Part shown: positions 40,503 to 52,605 of the stretch, one piece after another
Layout: the number at the start of each line of letters is the position of its first letter
Position numbering within the stretch: the first letter of the stretch is position 1
DNA from: Cheiracanthium punctorium
Lineage: Eukaryota; Arthropoda; Arachnida; Araneae; Cheiracanthiidae
Reading direction: 5' to 3'
DNA: 64,000 nucleotides
NCBI GenBank assembly: GCA_038373885.1
Contig: JAWZYV010012347.1
Coordinates: forward strand, 62,001-126,000
The notes under the pieces: generated by a model
Told to the model about the DNA's origin: nothing
The model's database searches: none
The model's input: only the letters and a program-made list of their open reading frames with translations
Translations under genes and position numbers: made by a program

Positions 40503-43500
40503 CCATCTGGCCAAAAGGTCAGCCTCCTCATTGCCAGGGATTCCAACGTGGCCTGGAACCCAGCAGAAGAGGACCTCAAAACCCCGTCTCGTCAGTTGTG
40601 CATGCAACTGCAGAATCTTGACAAGATAGCCATGGGTGATTGTATAGGATTTAAGGCTTTCTAGAACACTGAGCGAATCTGTATATATAATGGTATGTTT
40701 TTGGTTCCTTTTACTGATATAAGAAAGGCCCTCGTAGATGGCAAGCAGTTCAGCTGTGAATACGGAGCAAAACTTGGGAAGAGTATAACTGCAGGTTAGG
40801 GTACGATTTGTGTATGCAAAGCCAACATGATCTGCAGACCTGGAGCCGTCTGTATATAAGTCTTCATAGTTTTGGTAAGTGTCCCTATGATGACGGAAGA
40901 GTCGTTGGTAAATATGGGCGTCAGTATTTTCTTTCTTATATCCTTTAAAGGGCTGCAAAATAACGATTTGATGGGCATTCCAGGGTGGTATCTCATTTGG
41001 AGAATGAGAATAAATGTCGATCTGACTTAGGTGGGTGTCAGCGATGTTCCTACGAGCCCTCAGTCCAAACGGAGGTATACAGGATGGACGGTTTTGGTAA
41101 AGACGATCCTGCTGGTTTTCTAAAAGCGCAGCCCTCAAAGGGTGTGCGGCATGAGAAATGATACGGTAATATGTATTAATGGATAGCCCATGGCGAATGT
41201 ATGTGAGGGATGGTTCATGACAGGTGATGTACAAACTCTGTATAGGGGAGGTCCTAAAAGCTCCTGAACAAATACGTAGTGCAGAGTGATGCACCGTGTC
41301 AAGTTTTCTTAAAATAGATTTGCTGGCAGACTCATAAGCACAGCACCCATAGTCCATTTTCGAGCGAATGACGGCTCGATAGATGCGTAAAAGGGCATCA
41401 CGGTCAGCTCCCCAAGAAGTATTTGTAAGGACTTTTAAGATGTTTAAATTCTTTTCGCATTTGTTGCGGATGTATGAAATATGTGTAGCAAAAGTCAGTT
41501 TCTTGTCAAAATGGATACCTAAAAATTTAGTAGAGTCTTTAACTTCAATTTTTGTGCGACCAAGATACAGGTCAGGGTCCGGATGGATCCCTCGTCTTCG
41601 ACAGAAGTGTACAGAGACAGTTTTTTCGGCAGAGATGTTGAATCCATTTGTGTTGCACCACTTGAAAATGCGATTAACAGTGTTCTGTAGTTGGCGCTCT
41701 ACATAGCGCATGTCCTTCCCCTGACAAGAAATCTGGAGGTCATCTACATACAGGCTACCGTGGACTGTTGCAGGGACTTGTTTAAGGATGTCATTTATTT
41801 TTATTGAAAAAAGGGTAACGCTTAGGATGGAGCCCTGAGGTACGCCTTCCTCCTGTATAAAGTTATTGGATAAAGTGTTGTTTATTCGTACTCTAAAGTT
41901 CCGAAGGGATAAAAAGTTCTTGATAAAAATGGGAAGGTTGCCACGTAAACCAAAGTTATGTAAGTCACGGAGAATACCATATCTCCAAGTCCGGTCATAA
42001 GCTTTCTCTATGTCAAAGAAAATGGAAACTAAGTGATTTTTTCTCAAGAAAACATTTCGAATTTGTGTCTCCAGGTAGAGAATATTGTCTATAGTAGATC
42101 TGCCTTTACGGAAGCCACTTTGAAAAGGGTGTAAATGGTTGTCAGTTTCTAAAATATAAACTAGGCGGGCATTAATCATCCTCTCCATTAGTTTGCATAA
42201 GCAGCTAGTAAGGGCTATGGGACGGTAGTTATTGGGGTTGGACGGATCTTTTCCAGGTTTGGGAAAAGGAACGACTATGGCATTTCTCCATGAAGAAGGG
42301 AATTTATGCTCATTCCAAATTCTGTTGTATAAATGGAGTAGGTTTAGTAATGAGTCATGGGAAAGGTGTTTCAGCATTTCGTAGGTTATGTTATCTGGTC
42401 CAGGAGAAGTATTTGAGGATTGTTTTAAACTTTTTAGGAGTTCATTGATTGTAAAAGCACTATTGTAGGCGATGTGAGAGGAAGTATTAAAGTGTAATTT
42501 ATGCCGTTCATATTGCTGTTTATAGGGAAGGAAGGTGTTGGAGTAAGAGTAACTGGAGGAGTTTGATGAAAGTGTTTGGCCAATAGTGTTTGCTATTTCT
42601 TGCGTATTTGAGATAATGTTGTTATTAAGAGACAAACAGGATACAAAGTGGTTAGTATATATACCAGTGGCTCTTTTTATTTTTGCCCATAGTTCCTTAC
42701 TACTTGTAGATGTAGAGATTCTGGAGACGTAGTTTATCCATGATTCTCTCTGAGAATGACGCCTCACTCTCCGTGCCTGAGCTTTTGCTTTTTTAAAACT
42801 TAGGAGATTTGCAGTGGTAGGACACCGCCGAAAGATGCCCCAAGCCCTCTGTTGTTGTTTTTTTGCGAGGGTACATTTTTCATTCCACCACGGTTTTTTA
42901 TTTTTCCTATCGATCATATGTGATTTTGGGATGCTTGCATTGGCAGCTTCAATAATGATGGAAGTAACGGTTTCGACGACCTTGTCAATATTTCCCTCAA
43001 TCATATTAGATGATATGTTACAAAGTGAGGTAAAAGTTTGCCAGTCTGCTTTATTGTGAATGTATCTGGGGAAGGTAGATTTTTGAGTGAAATTCTGGTA
43101 CAGGGGGGAGAGTATAACTGGAAAATGGTCACTATTATGTAAATCACCGGAGACCGAGAAGTCATATAACGGAAGGATTGATGGGGAACAAATAGCAAGA
43201 TCTATGGCATGGAAAGATTTTGTAGGAGAGTGGAAGTATGTATTATCACCATTATTCATAACGCATAGGGAAAAATCAGCTATTAATTGTTCTATTTGTC
43301 GGCCTCTATTGTTTGTGTCTTTGCTGCCCCACAAGGGACTATGAGCATTCATATCTCCAAGAAATATGAAGGGCGGCGGAAGTTGCTGTACGAGGCTATT
43401 GAGTGAAATTAGGCTGATGGTTTCATTGGGAGGTAGATAAATACTGCAAACGGTGGTGAACTGTTTCAGTTGGATGCGTGCGGCAACAGCTTGGATGCTG

Positions 43501-43748
43501 GTATTGAGGTTTAGGGCTTGATAAGGATATTGATTGTTTATTAATAAAGCAACACCGCCTGAAGCCCTTTCCCCAAGCTCATAGTCTTTGCGGAGGATGG
43601 TGTATTTCTGGATGGTAGGTTGTTTATTGGATTTGAGATATGTTTCTTGCAGTGCAAAGCAGGCGGGATTGTGGTCATACATAATGGTTTTAAGGTCGTC
43701 AATGTTATTCTGAAAACCGTGGCAGTTCCAAGAGAGCAATAATGCCAT
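40500..43748 (-). pseudogene. NL-h ORF2, open but lacking its 3' end
   Basis: Frame is open for about 1080 residues from MALLLSWNCHGFQNN. Endonuclease LGDMNAHSPLWGS and SDHFPVIL; reverse transcriptase SPGPDNITYEML, FFDIEKAYDRTW, GVPQGSILS, YVDDLQISC; RNase H DLYTDGSRSAD, TAELLAIYEGL, IYTDSLSVLE and WVPGHVGIPGNEEAD. It is cut immediately after the last RNase H acid, then runs on into YqaJ DNA to a stop near 40332. The C-terminal knuckle is missing. RNase H is the most diverged of all copies (RNQKHTIIYTD, ESLKSYTITH), so it may be a separate subfamily. Confidence 0.85.
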
Positions 43749-43750
43749 AA

Positions 43751-44933
43751 TTAAGTGAGGTTATGGTCATCTTGCATCCTCTTGGTAGTAATCCCTGCAG
43801 AGATGTCTGGAGGTTTCGTTTCTTCTTGTTCCATCGATTCTTCATCACTGATTTCAGATCCTGATGGGTCTAGTCTTAGAATTGTGTCATCTATTGGTGG
43901 TTGTGGAGGTACTTTTTTTGTGCTAAATTTACTGTATTTTGATTTGTAGGAAGCTGTTTTACTGAGCAGCGGTCGTACTTGAGTGGAACTATTGCTTGGT
44001 GTCTTTTTCTTGGGAGGATTTTTCTGGGATATGGGGCAAGATTTAGTTTGTTTAGGTGCTGTTTGTTTACTTATTTGGGTGGTGGTAGTACTTGTTGGTG
44101 GATCTGTCTGAGTAGCTATTGATTTGGTAGATTTTACGACAGCAGCATAGGAGAGGCCTGGTTTTGGTGTACGAGCTTCTGGGTATGAAAGTCTTTGTGT
44201 GGCTCGTATAGATTGGATGTCTTTTTCGAGGATCCACTTTGGGCATGATTTTGAATATGAGGGATGGTCCTGTTGACAGTTTACACATTTTGCTGGTGCA
44301 CTGCAGGTGTCACTGTCGTGGCCAGATGCACCACAACGGGCACATGCAGGTTTGCCACGACAGGAGGTTTTAGTGTGGCCGAACTTTTGACACTGGAAGC
44401 AACGGATTGGATTTGGTATATATGGTCTAACGGAACATAATAGATAGCCAGCTTTAATATGGGATGGAATTGTGGGACACTGGAAAGTGAGAATAATATG
44501 TTTAGTGGGGATTATTTGGTTATGTTTCATCTTTTAGGTTTTCTAATATTTCGGCTTCAGAGCAGTGCAAAAGTTCAGGTTCTGATACGACTCCACGTGA
44601 GATATTTAAGGATGTAAGGGGTGTCACTGTAACAGTTTTTAGGCCGAAGTTTTTTATTTTCATTATTTTGCAAGCTTGTCTATTGTTGGATACTTCTACT
44701 AATAGGTCTCCAGATCTTAATTTTTTTACTTTTTTGACTTCTCCTACATTGTCGGTGATACATTTGTGTATTAAGAATGGTGATGTTTCATTAAAGGTAC
44801 CTTCAACATAGTGGATGATGAAGAATCGAGCATTCATATGTGCAATTTGTGCATCAGTGTTTTCATTAGGAGTGGACAGTGGATTTAAGGTATGCGGAAC
44901 ATTGACGTTTGACAAAGAATTTTTCATAGCCAT
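43751..44933 (-). pseudogene. NL-h ORF1 with internal deletion
   Basis: Start MAMKNSLSNVNVPHTLN at 44933. The frame breaks at 44520-44530, where the block VCAVRRITIRR present in sister copies is lost (ENLKDET, then KHNQIIPTKHIIL). The second half keeps three knuckles: CFQCQKFGHTKTSC, CARCGASGHDSDTC and CVNCQQDHPSYSKSC, and an acidic end SGSEISDEESMEQEE. The stop TAA is two bases before the ORF2 ATG. Confidence 0.85.
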
Positions 44934-45526
44934 GTTGGGGGAATTGAGATTCGGACCCGACCGCACCACCCACCACGGAGCCCAACGAGGGGGTGTGCAA
45001 TTGCACACCAGTGCTAATCGGGTCTATACGCGCTCAGTACATCCCTTAGGCAGCGTCCACCCTTAACGACGTGCCCAGTAGATGTCCGATTGCTTGATCC
45101 CTAGCAGTTGATCGAAATCAGTACCACCAGCCGATTGATATACAGGGGAACGCTGTATACCTCCCGTTTACCCGAAGCCGAGGCCAAAGCAATGTGTTGA
45201 GGTTTCTCCCGTGTCTGTGGAAATTCCGTAATGATGATTTCCTTTACGGGAACACCCCTAAATTACCAGGATCCCCATTTCCGGGGACACGGGTCTCCAC
45301 GCACGGCTAACACGTGGGTAGTTTTCCGCCAATAGAAGCTGACGGCACAGTGCGACCGCAGCTTCTAAAGGGGGGCCCTCACCTCCACAGAGGAAACAAC
45401 ACTGAGGGGGAAAAGGAAGGAGATAGCTAAGAGAAGAGGAGGATAGGACTAAGAAAAGCGAAAGATCGCTGGGGCCCCGGGATTGCGACACCCGTAAAAA
45501 CCTAAAGTAGGTTTTTCCCCTGAGGG

Positions 45527-47863
45527 CCAAGAGGTATTGGAAAGCACCTTTAAAATATCCAAGTTCCTTTCGCATTTGCTGCGAAGGTAGGAAATATGTT
45601 GAGCAAACGTGAGTTTCTTGTCAAAGAAAACACCTAAAAACTTGGCAGAATCCCGGACTTCTATTTTGGACCGGCCTAAGTAAAGTTCTGGATCTGGATG
45701 GATCCCACGCTTCCTGCTAAAGTGGATGGCTACTGTCTTGTTGGCAGAGATTTTAAAGCCGTTAGTGTTACACCCATTTAAAATGCGTTTGATGGTATTT
45801 TGTAATTGCCGTTCTAAGAGACGCATGTCCTTGCCCTGGCAAGAGACCTGTAGGTCATCTACATAGAGGCTACCACAAACAGTGGTAGGGAGTTGGTTTA
45901 GAATGTCATTAATTTTTATGGAAAAGAGGGTGACACTCAGTACAGAACCTTGAGGCACACCCTCTTCCTGAGTAAAATTACTAGACACTGTGTTATCTAT
46001 GCGGACCCTGAAATTTCGTAGAGAAAGGAAGTTTTGTATAAAAATAGGCATATGGCCACGGAAGCCCAAGGTGTGGAGGTCACGGAGAATACCGTACCGC
46101 CATGTCCTGTCATAGGCTTTCTCTATATCGAAGAAGATGGACACTAAATGATTTTTTCGCAGGAATGCGTGACGGATGTTTGTCTCCAGGTTTAAAATGT
46201 TATCACTGGTGGACCTGCCTTTACGGAAGCCACTCTGAAAAGGGTGTATATGGCCCTGGGCTTCTAAGACATAAACCAGGCGAGCATTAACCATCTTTTC
46301 CATCAGCTTACACAGGCAACTGGTAAGCGCTATGGGGCAGTAATTATTCGGATCAGATGCATCTTTTCCAGGTTTAGGAAAGGGAATGACCACAGCATTC
46401 CTCCAGAAGGAAGGAAATGCATGCTCATTCCAGATTCTATTGTATAGGTGTAGAAGATTAAGTAAAGAATTGTAGGGTAGGTGTTTTAACATTTCATATG
46501 TGATGCCGTCTGGACCAGGGGAGGTATTTGATGACTGCTTTAGGTACCTCATGAGTTCATTGACGGTGAACATGCTATTGTAAGGAAAATGGGAAAGAGT
46601 ATTAAAATTTAATTTATACCTTTCAGATTGTTGTTTATATGTAAGGAAGGTGTTTGAATAGGAGATACTGCTAGAATTGAAAGCTAGGGACTTAGCGATA
46701 GTGTTGGCTATCTCTTTTGGGTCAGATATTGTGGAGTTATTGATGGAAAGGCAAGATATAGGATGGTTATTGTAGATGCCCATTGTACTTTTAGTTTTAG
46801 TCCACAGTTCTTTACTGGAAGTAGATGTGGTGATACTGGACACATAGTCAATCCAGGATTCCTTTTGTGAATGCCGGCGTATTTTACGGGCGTAGGCTTT
46901 TGCTTTTTTATAGGCAATAAGGTTTTTGGTTGTAGGGTACCGCCGGAAGACACCCCATGCTTTCTGTTGCTGCTTCTTGGCGAGGGTACATGTCTCATTC
47001 CACCACGGTTTTTTGTTTTTTCGGAGTGTATTATTTGATTTAGGGATAGATGCGTCTGCAGCTTTTATTATGATAGAAGTAACTTTTGTAACGACCTCAT
47101 CAATTGTACCTTCTATGGCGTCAGGGGGTATGACGGATAGCTCAGTGAAGGCGTCCCAGTCTGCTTTGGCGTGTACATAACGGGAGATGGTAGAATTATG
47201 GGTAAGGTTTTGATATAGAGGTGAGAGTAGAATTGGGAAGTGATCACTATTATGTAGGTCGCTAGAAGCAGAGAAATTATACAGAGGAAGGATGGGTGGA
47301 GAGCAGATTGCAATATCTATGGCATGAAATGATTTAGTCGGATAATGGAAATAGGTGTTGTCGCCATTATTCATGATGCAACGATTATAGTCAGTTATGA
47401 GTTGTTCAATTTGTTGTCCTCTATTGTTGATATCTTTACTGCCCCATAAGGGACTATGAGCATTCATGTCCCCCAGGAGGATGAAAGGAGGTGGAAGTTG
47501 CAGGACCAGATTATTTAGTAAAGTTTGACTGATTGTTTCATTAGGGGGAAGGTAGATACTGCAGATTGTGGTAAGTTGTTTGAGATGGATGCTAGCGGCG
47601 ACAGCCTGCAAAGTAGTGTTGAGATTAATGGGACGATAAGGATATTTATTGTTTATTAAGAGGGCAACTCCGCCGGAGGCCCTGTCCCCTAGCTCATAAT
47701 CTTTTCTGAGGGTGATATAATTGTGGATTTGCGTTTGTTTATTGGTCCTGAGATATGTTTCCTGTAGGGCAAGGCAAGCGGGATTATGATCATAAATTAA
47801 ATTTTTGAGGTCATCGATTTTATTTAAGAAACCGTGGCTGTTCCAAGATAGCAGCAGGGCCAT
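45527..47863 (-). pseudogene. NL-i ORF2, 3' half missing
   Basis: Open frame from MALLLSWNSHGFLNK (47863) through endonuclease LGDMNAHSPLWGS and SDHFPILL to reverse transcriptase SPGPDGITYEML, FFDIEKAYDRTW, GVPQGSVLS and YVDDLQVSC. It ends at NTSW, then reads into the NL-h 5' UTR (PSGEKPTLGFYG). RNase H and knuckle are lost. NYCPIA replaces the usual NYRPIA, and LNGC the usual LKWC. No stops before the junction. Confidence 0.85.
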
Positions 47864-47865
47864 AA

Positions 47866-49077
47866 TCAAGTGATGTTAGGGATGACGGAGAGCTTGCTTT
47901 TAGTCCCGGTAGGTGTAAGTGGGGTACTAGGAATATCATCGTCATCCATGATATTGTCTGAAATGTCAGAGTCGGTAGGATCTAAATGCAATATTGAATC
48001 GTCAATGGGTTTTTGTGGAAGGATGTTTTTAAGTCTGGACTTACTGTATTTTGTCTTATAGGCAGCAGATTTTTTGATTATAGGTCTATTTTGAGTGGAG
48101 TTGTTGCTTTCAGACTTCTTCTTGGATGTACTTTTTTGTAGAGCTATGGAAGAATTATTTTGGTTAGAGGTTAAGTGTTTAGTTTTAGTAGTGGAAGTAG
48201 GTATAGAGACAGGCACAGATGTTGGTGGCTCGGTTTGTATGGCAATTGATTTAACAGATTTGACTGCTTCAGAGTAAGACTGACTGGGTTTGGGGGTACG
48301 GGAGTTGAGCACTTTACGGGCTTCTGGATAAGACAGTCCTTGTGTGGCACGCAAGGACTGGATTTCTTTTTCATACGACCATTTTGGGCATGAGCGGGAA
48401 TATGAAGGATGATCTTGTTTGCAGTTCACACATTTGGGTGGATTAGAGCAGGTGTCACTGTCGTGGCCCGAGATCCCACAACGAGCACAGGTTGGGGAAC
48501 CACGACAGGATGGTTTGGTATGGCCGAACTTTTGACATTGAAAGCACCGAGTAGGATTAGGTATGTATGGCCTAACGGCACATGAGAGGTATCCTGCTTT
48601 GATATGGGAAGGAAGTTTAGGTGATTGGAAAGTCAGAATTATATGTTTGGTGTCCAGTGTTTGGTTATTGCGTCGGATAGAGATTCTGCGAACTGCACAA
48701 ACATTTTGGGATTTCAGATTTTCAAGGATTTCAGCCTCTGAGCAGTGTAATAGGTCAGGTTCGGATATGACGCCTCTTGATGAATTGAGTGTCCTATGGG
48801 GTAATACAGTGACTGGTTTTAGGCCGATAGTTTTTAATTGCATAATATTGTTTGCCTGTTTGTTATTTGTTACTTCTATTAAGATGTCGCCAGAGCGTAT
48901 TTTTTTAATTTTTGCAACTTCTCCAACATTAGAAAGTATGGTTTTATGGATTAGAAATGGGGATGTTTGGTTAAAGTTTCCGTCCTGACATTTTACGAGA
49001 AAGAATTTTGCGGTAATAGCTCCCTCAGTAAGAGAGTTCGGAACGTTGACGTTAGATAAAGAAAGTGTCGAATCCAT
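47866..49077 (-). CDS. NL-i ORF1: gag-like protein, intact
   Basis: From MDSTLSLSNVNVPNSLTEG at 49077 the frame is open for 403 residues. Three CCHC knuckles: CFQCQKFGHTKPSC, CARCGISGHDSDTC and CVNCKQDHPSYSRSC, then KWSYEKEIQSLRATQGLSYP, a basic Ser/Lys tail and the acidic DPTDSDISDNIMDDDD end. This is the one ORF1 in the window with both its conserved start and an unbroken frame. The start at 49077 is preferred to the in-frame upstream extension, which lies in 5' UTR sequence. Its ORF2 partner is truncated, so it could act only in trans. Confidence 0.85.
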   Translation of the reverse strand: MDSTLSLSNVNVPNSLTEGAITAKFFLVKCQDGNFNQTSPFLIHKTILSNVGEVAKIKKIRSGDILIEVTNNKQANNIMQLKTIGLKPVTVLPHRTLNSSRGVISEPDLLHCSEAEILENLKSQNVCAVRRISIRRNNQTLDTKHIILTFQSPKLPSHIKAGYLSCAVRPYIPNPTRCFQCQKFGHTKPSCRGSPTCARCGISGHDSDTCSNPPKCVNCKQDHPSYSRSCPKWSYEKEIQSLRATQGLSYPEARKVLNSRTPKPSQSYSEAVKSVKSIAIQTEPPTSVPVSIPTSTTKTKHLTSNQNNSSIALQKSTSKKKSESNNSTQNRPIIKKSAAYKTKYSKSRLKNILPQKPIDDSILHLDPTDSDISDNIMDDDDIPSTPLTPTGTKSKLSVIPNIT

Positions 49078-49626
49078 ATTGGGGATTGGACATTCGGACC
49101 CGACCGCACTGCCCACCACGGAGCCCAACGAGGGGATGCATGTACATGCACCAGTGCTAGTCGGGTCTATACGCGCACAGTACATCCCTTAAGCAGCATC
49201 CACCCTTAACAATGTGCCCAGTAGATGTCCGTTTGCTTGAACCCTAGCAGTTGGCCGAACCAGTACCACCAGCCGATTGATACACAGGGGAACGCTGTGT
49301 ACCATCCGTTTACCCGAAGCCGAGGCCAAAGCAATGTGTTGGAGAAAGTACCCCTCAATTACCAGGATCCCCATTTCCGGGGACACGGGTCTCCACGCAC
49401 GGCAAACACGTGGGCAGTTTAACCGCCAATAGAAGCATATGGCACAGAGTGACCGCATCTTCTAAAGGGGGGCCCTCACCTCCAAGGAGGAAACTACACT
49501 GAGGGAGAAAACGAAGGAGAAAGCAAAGTAGAGAGGAGGGTAAACAAAAGAGGAGTGAAGGATCGCTGGGGCCCCGGGATTGCGACACCCGTGAAAACCT
49601 AAAGAAGGTCTTCCCCCTGAGGGGGG

Positions 49627-50713
49627 AAAAAAGTGGACTCCTTAAAAAATTTTGTGGGTCCTCAATTACTCTTTAAATTTCATTTTTAAAAATAAATATG
49701 AACCCTGTATGTAATATATTGTATAATTTACACAATAGCGCATTTCATTGTAATTATTTATTTATAATGATTTTTAGGTTTTATTTCAAATAAAAGTATT
49801 TTAATCAAGACTACATTTCTTGTGTTATTGTATCTTCATAATACAAATTTCAATTTCAGGATACAGCTGTAATACAATGTCAATTTTGCACTTCTCTCTG
49901 AATGATACTGATTATTTAAATGTACTTCAGGTTTAAAAAAGTAAATTATTTTTCCTGGATTGACCTCAGTTTCACCTGCTCCCAAAGCCACAACCTCTGT
50001 CACTAGGCTTAACAAATATTAATCATCAAGAATGTTCTTAAAAAATGATCAGGTAGTCTCATTGAAACTACCGCAAGATTAAAAAATGTGTGCAAGAAGA
50101 GAACAGATTATCGTCTTTAAGCTGTTTCCCAATTTGCCCCCACTAAGCAGGGACGTAGCGAGAAAAAAATCTTGAGGGGATCCTAAAGGTGGAAAAAGTA
50201 GAATTTTAGATTTATCACAAAAATACTTAATTTATCAGGGTTTCCAACCTCTAATAGTAAATTGTAGGAGCATCCTTTCACAATATAAAAATTAATATGG
50301 TGCCATAAGCATAGAGTCAGAATATGGTGAGGTGTGTTGAACCTTCGTTTTTAAAAAATTATTTTAAATATTTAGATTTCAAACTTAAGAAATTGTCACT
50401 TTGTTTTTAACTTTTAATTTCAATATACAGCAACCTCACCACCACCCTTTAAAATAAAAAAGTCAAGCTACTTTATGTATGGAGTGATTATCAAACATAA
50501 CACAGCAGTAGTAACTAGAACGCTAATTTTACACAATACTGTAGTAAAAACTAAATCAACTATTTGAAACTAGTGAAACAGCAAACTAATTAAGAAAAAT
50601 CCAAAATTTGGGAGGGGGGGGGGGGAAATTGGATTGGTCTCATTCAGCAATGAATTTTGAGCTTTTTGTCTCAAATCGCAATACCACAGTAAAAATATTT
50701 TACAACTTATAAC
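49627..50713. other. Unassigned AT-rich region
   Basis: No coding seen. AGCAGGGACGTAGCGAG at 50147-50163 resembles a transposon end, but no partner end was found. A G homopolymer lies near 50611-50626. Confidence 0.5.
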
Positions 50714-51241
50714 CCTTTACAGATGGCTCTAAAAACTGAAATAATGCCGCCTTTGCATTTGTAGGTAGAAATTACTCTTGAAGGTATACCCTCCCTCAAT
50801 TTTGCTCTGTCTTTACAGCCGGAATTACTGGCCATTTATGAAAGCCTTCTGTACATCTCCAGACATAATACAAAGAACTTCATAATATATTCAGACTCCC
50901 TCAGTGTACTGGAAAACCTAAAAACTGGCTCCCTAAATCATAGCTATATACACAAAGCTTTACACAAGTATGAACAACTTGTAAATCAGGGGTGCAGGGT
51001 CCTCCTCTGTTGGGTACCCAGCCAAATCGAGATCTGTGGAAACTAGAAAGCTGACACACTAGCCGAGAATGCGACCCTCCCATACACCGGCAATCTATCC
51101 TACGGTTACATAAAGTCTAGCATCTCCAGCATGGTAAAAGGCATATGGGTCAATACACGGGACAATGAAATGGGAAACAAACTTCGTTCTATCCGTCCAG
51201 CTCTCACACATTCGTCGTCTCATCCCTATTGCAGACTAGAT
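50714..51241 (+). pseudogene. NL-j: RNase H fragment
   Basis: 5'-truncated at the TDGSK motif. It reads LLAIYESLLYISRHNTKNF, IYSDSLSVLENL, CWVPSQIEICGN, a stop, then KADTLAENATLPYTGN and RSIRPALTHSSSHPYCRLDA. At 51242 a new NL 5' end interrupts it. Stops and substitutions (WVPSQIEI for WVPSHIGI) show it is dead. Confidence 0.8.
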
Positions 51242-51715
51242 GCCCCTCAGGGGGGAGACCTTCTTCAGGTTTTCACGGGTGTCGCAATCCCGGGGCCCCA
51301 GCAATCTCTCACTTCTCTGTTTTTTACCCTCCTCTCTCCTTCTGCTTTTTCCTACCTCTTCTCCCTCAGTGTGGTTTCTTCTCTGGAAGTGAGGGCCCCC
51401 TTCAGAAGCTGTGGTCGCTCTTTGCCGCCAGCTTGTGTTGGCAGGTAAACTGCCCACGTGTTTGCTGTGCGTGGAGACCCGTGTCCCCGGAAATGGGAAT
51501 CCTGGTAATTGAGGGGGTTTTCTCCAACACATTGCTTTGGCCTCGGCTTCGGGTAAACGGGAGGTGCACAGCATTCCCCTGTGTATCAACCAGCTGGTGG
51601 TGCTCATTTCAGTCAACTGACAGGGATCAAGCAAACGGACATCTACTGGGCACGTCGTTAAAGGTGGATGCTGCCTAAGGGATGTACTGTGAATGTATAG
51701 ACCCGACTAACACGG
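51242..51715 (+). mobile_element. NL-k: isolated NL 5' UTR
   Basis: Starts CCCCTCAGGGGGG and follows the usual 5' UTR to ATAGACCCGACTAACAC, then stops before ORF1 at about 51715. The next 145 bp (51716-51860) are unrelated. Only the 5' end of a copy remains, so the rest was deleted. Confidence 0.75.
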
Positions 51716-51860
51716 ATTCCCATAACAAAATATCTTCGATGCAAGAACCAAGAAATGTGTAGCTCAGTAACATTCTATCTGATCCAACCTTCCAGTTTTG
51801 TCTGTTGAAATTATGTCTTTTTTACGAATAAGCCTGATTAGGGGCCGAATGCCTCATACG

Positions 51861-52139
51861 AATCCATAAGGTCTAAAACTGATAAAAGCAAACTGTAGAA
51901 AGGTAAAAGGTAGATAAAAATAAGTCAAGAATGTCTGGATGGGGGCTCGCATCCAGATACCAGACAGAGAAAAGTGTATACTTCACACTGAATAAAACAG
52001 ATGGATACGTCGAAGAAATGAAAATTAATTACAGTGCGGGGTTTCATCCAATATATCGTCAAGTTTGGGATGGGAACGAGGTTAAAATGTGACGAATGAT
52101 TAAGTGATTGACAATGTGAACATTCTGGGGCAGGTTCAC
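51861..52139 (-). mobile_element. NL-l: minus-strand NL 3' UTR/ORF2-end fragment
   Basis: Contains the post-stop hairpin (about 51934-51960) and the coding end with GVKFSFLRR-like sequence in complement, with a gap near 52078 and no tail. It is flanked by plus-strand NL pieces and joins NL-m ORF1 at 52140, so it marks an inversion or deletion breakpoint. Confidence 0.65.
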
Positions 52140-52605
52140 TGTCTTACCCAGAAGGCCGTAAAATAATAGCTTCTCGCATCCCCAAACCTGGTCAATCTTA
52201 CGCTGCAACAATGAAAGCAGTTAAATCAATTGCCATCCAAACTGACCCACCAAAATCCATACCCGTCTCTTCATCTACTCACTCCCTAAAATCTAAACAG
52301 TCAACTACTCAAAATAATTCCTCCATACCTACACAAAAAAGCACATCCAATAAAAAGCCTTAAAGCAACCTCTCCACTCAAAATAGACCTTTAATCATAA
52401 AAAGTTCAGCTTACAAGACAAAATATAACAAAGCTCGAATTAAACGCATCCTTCTACAACGACCCATTGATGACTCAATTCTACATTTGGATCTAACTGA
52501 TTCTGACATTTCAGATAATATTATGGATGATGAAGACATCCCAAGTAAACCACTTCAACCGACGGAGATTAAGAGTAAGATCACAGTCATCCCCGATATC
52601 ACTTG
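52140..52605 (+). pseudogene. NL-m ORF1 C-terminal part
   Basis: Reads LTQKAVK-type start, KIIASRIPKPGQSYAATM, KSIAIQTDPPKSIPVSS, a TAA near 52360, then KSSAYKTKYNKARIKRI and the acidic DLTDSDISDNIMDDED end. Lacks the knuckles because it is truncated at 52140. Confidence 0.75.

Larger units (their letters stand above)
40500..45526 (-). mobile_element. NL-h: 3'-truncated NL copy
   Basis: Has a complete 5' UTR (5' end CCCCTCAGGG near 45526), ORF1, and ORF2 up to the last RNase H motif. It then stops abruptly at about 40500 within GNEEADLLA, joined to YqaJ sequence by a shared TGGCC. No 3' UTR, stem-loop or tail is present. Its 5' end joins the reverse transcriptase of NL-i. The 5' UTR holds the extra block at 45200-45257 also found in NL-f. 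Confidence 0.85.
45527..49625 (-). mobile_element. NL-i: NL copy ending in reverse transcriptase
   Basis: 5' end at about 49624-49626 (CCCCTCAGGGG complement), 5' UTR to 49078, ORF1, and ORF2 to LKVLSNTSW in the reverse transcriptase, where the NL-h 5' end is joined at 45526. Consistent with NL-h inserting into NL-i in the same orientation. The rest of NL-i, expected beyond the NL-h 3' end, is absent, so a deletion followed. Outside the 5' end the flank at 49627 is unrelated. Confidence 0.8.

Noticed and set aside
50147..50640. Transposon end beginning CAGGGACGTAGCGAG
   Set aside because: No partner terminal repeat or target duplication was found in the next few hundred bases.
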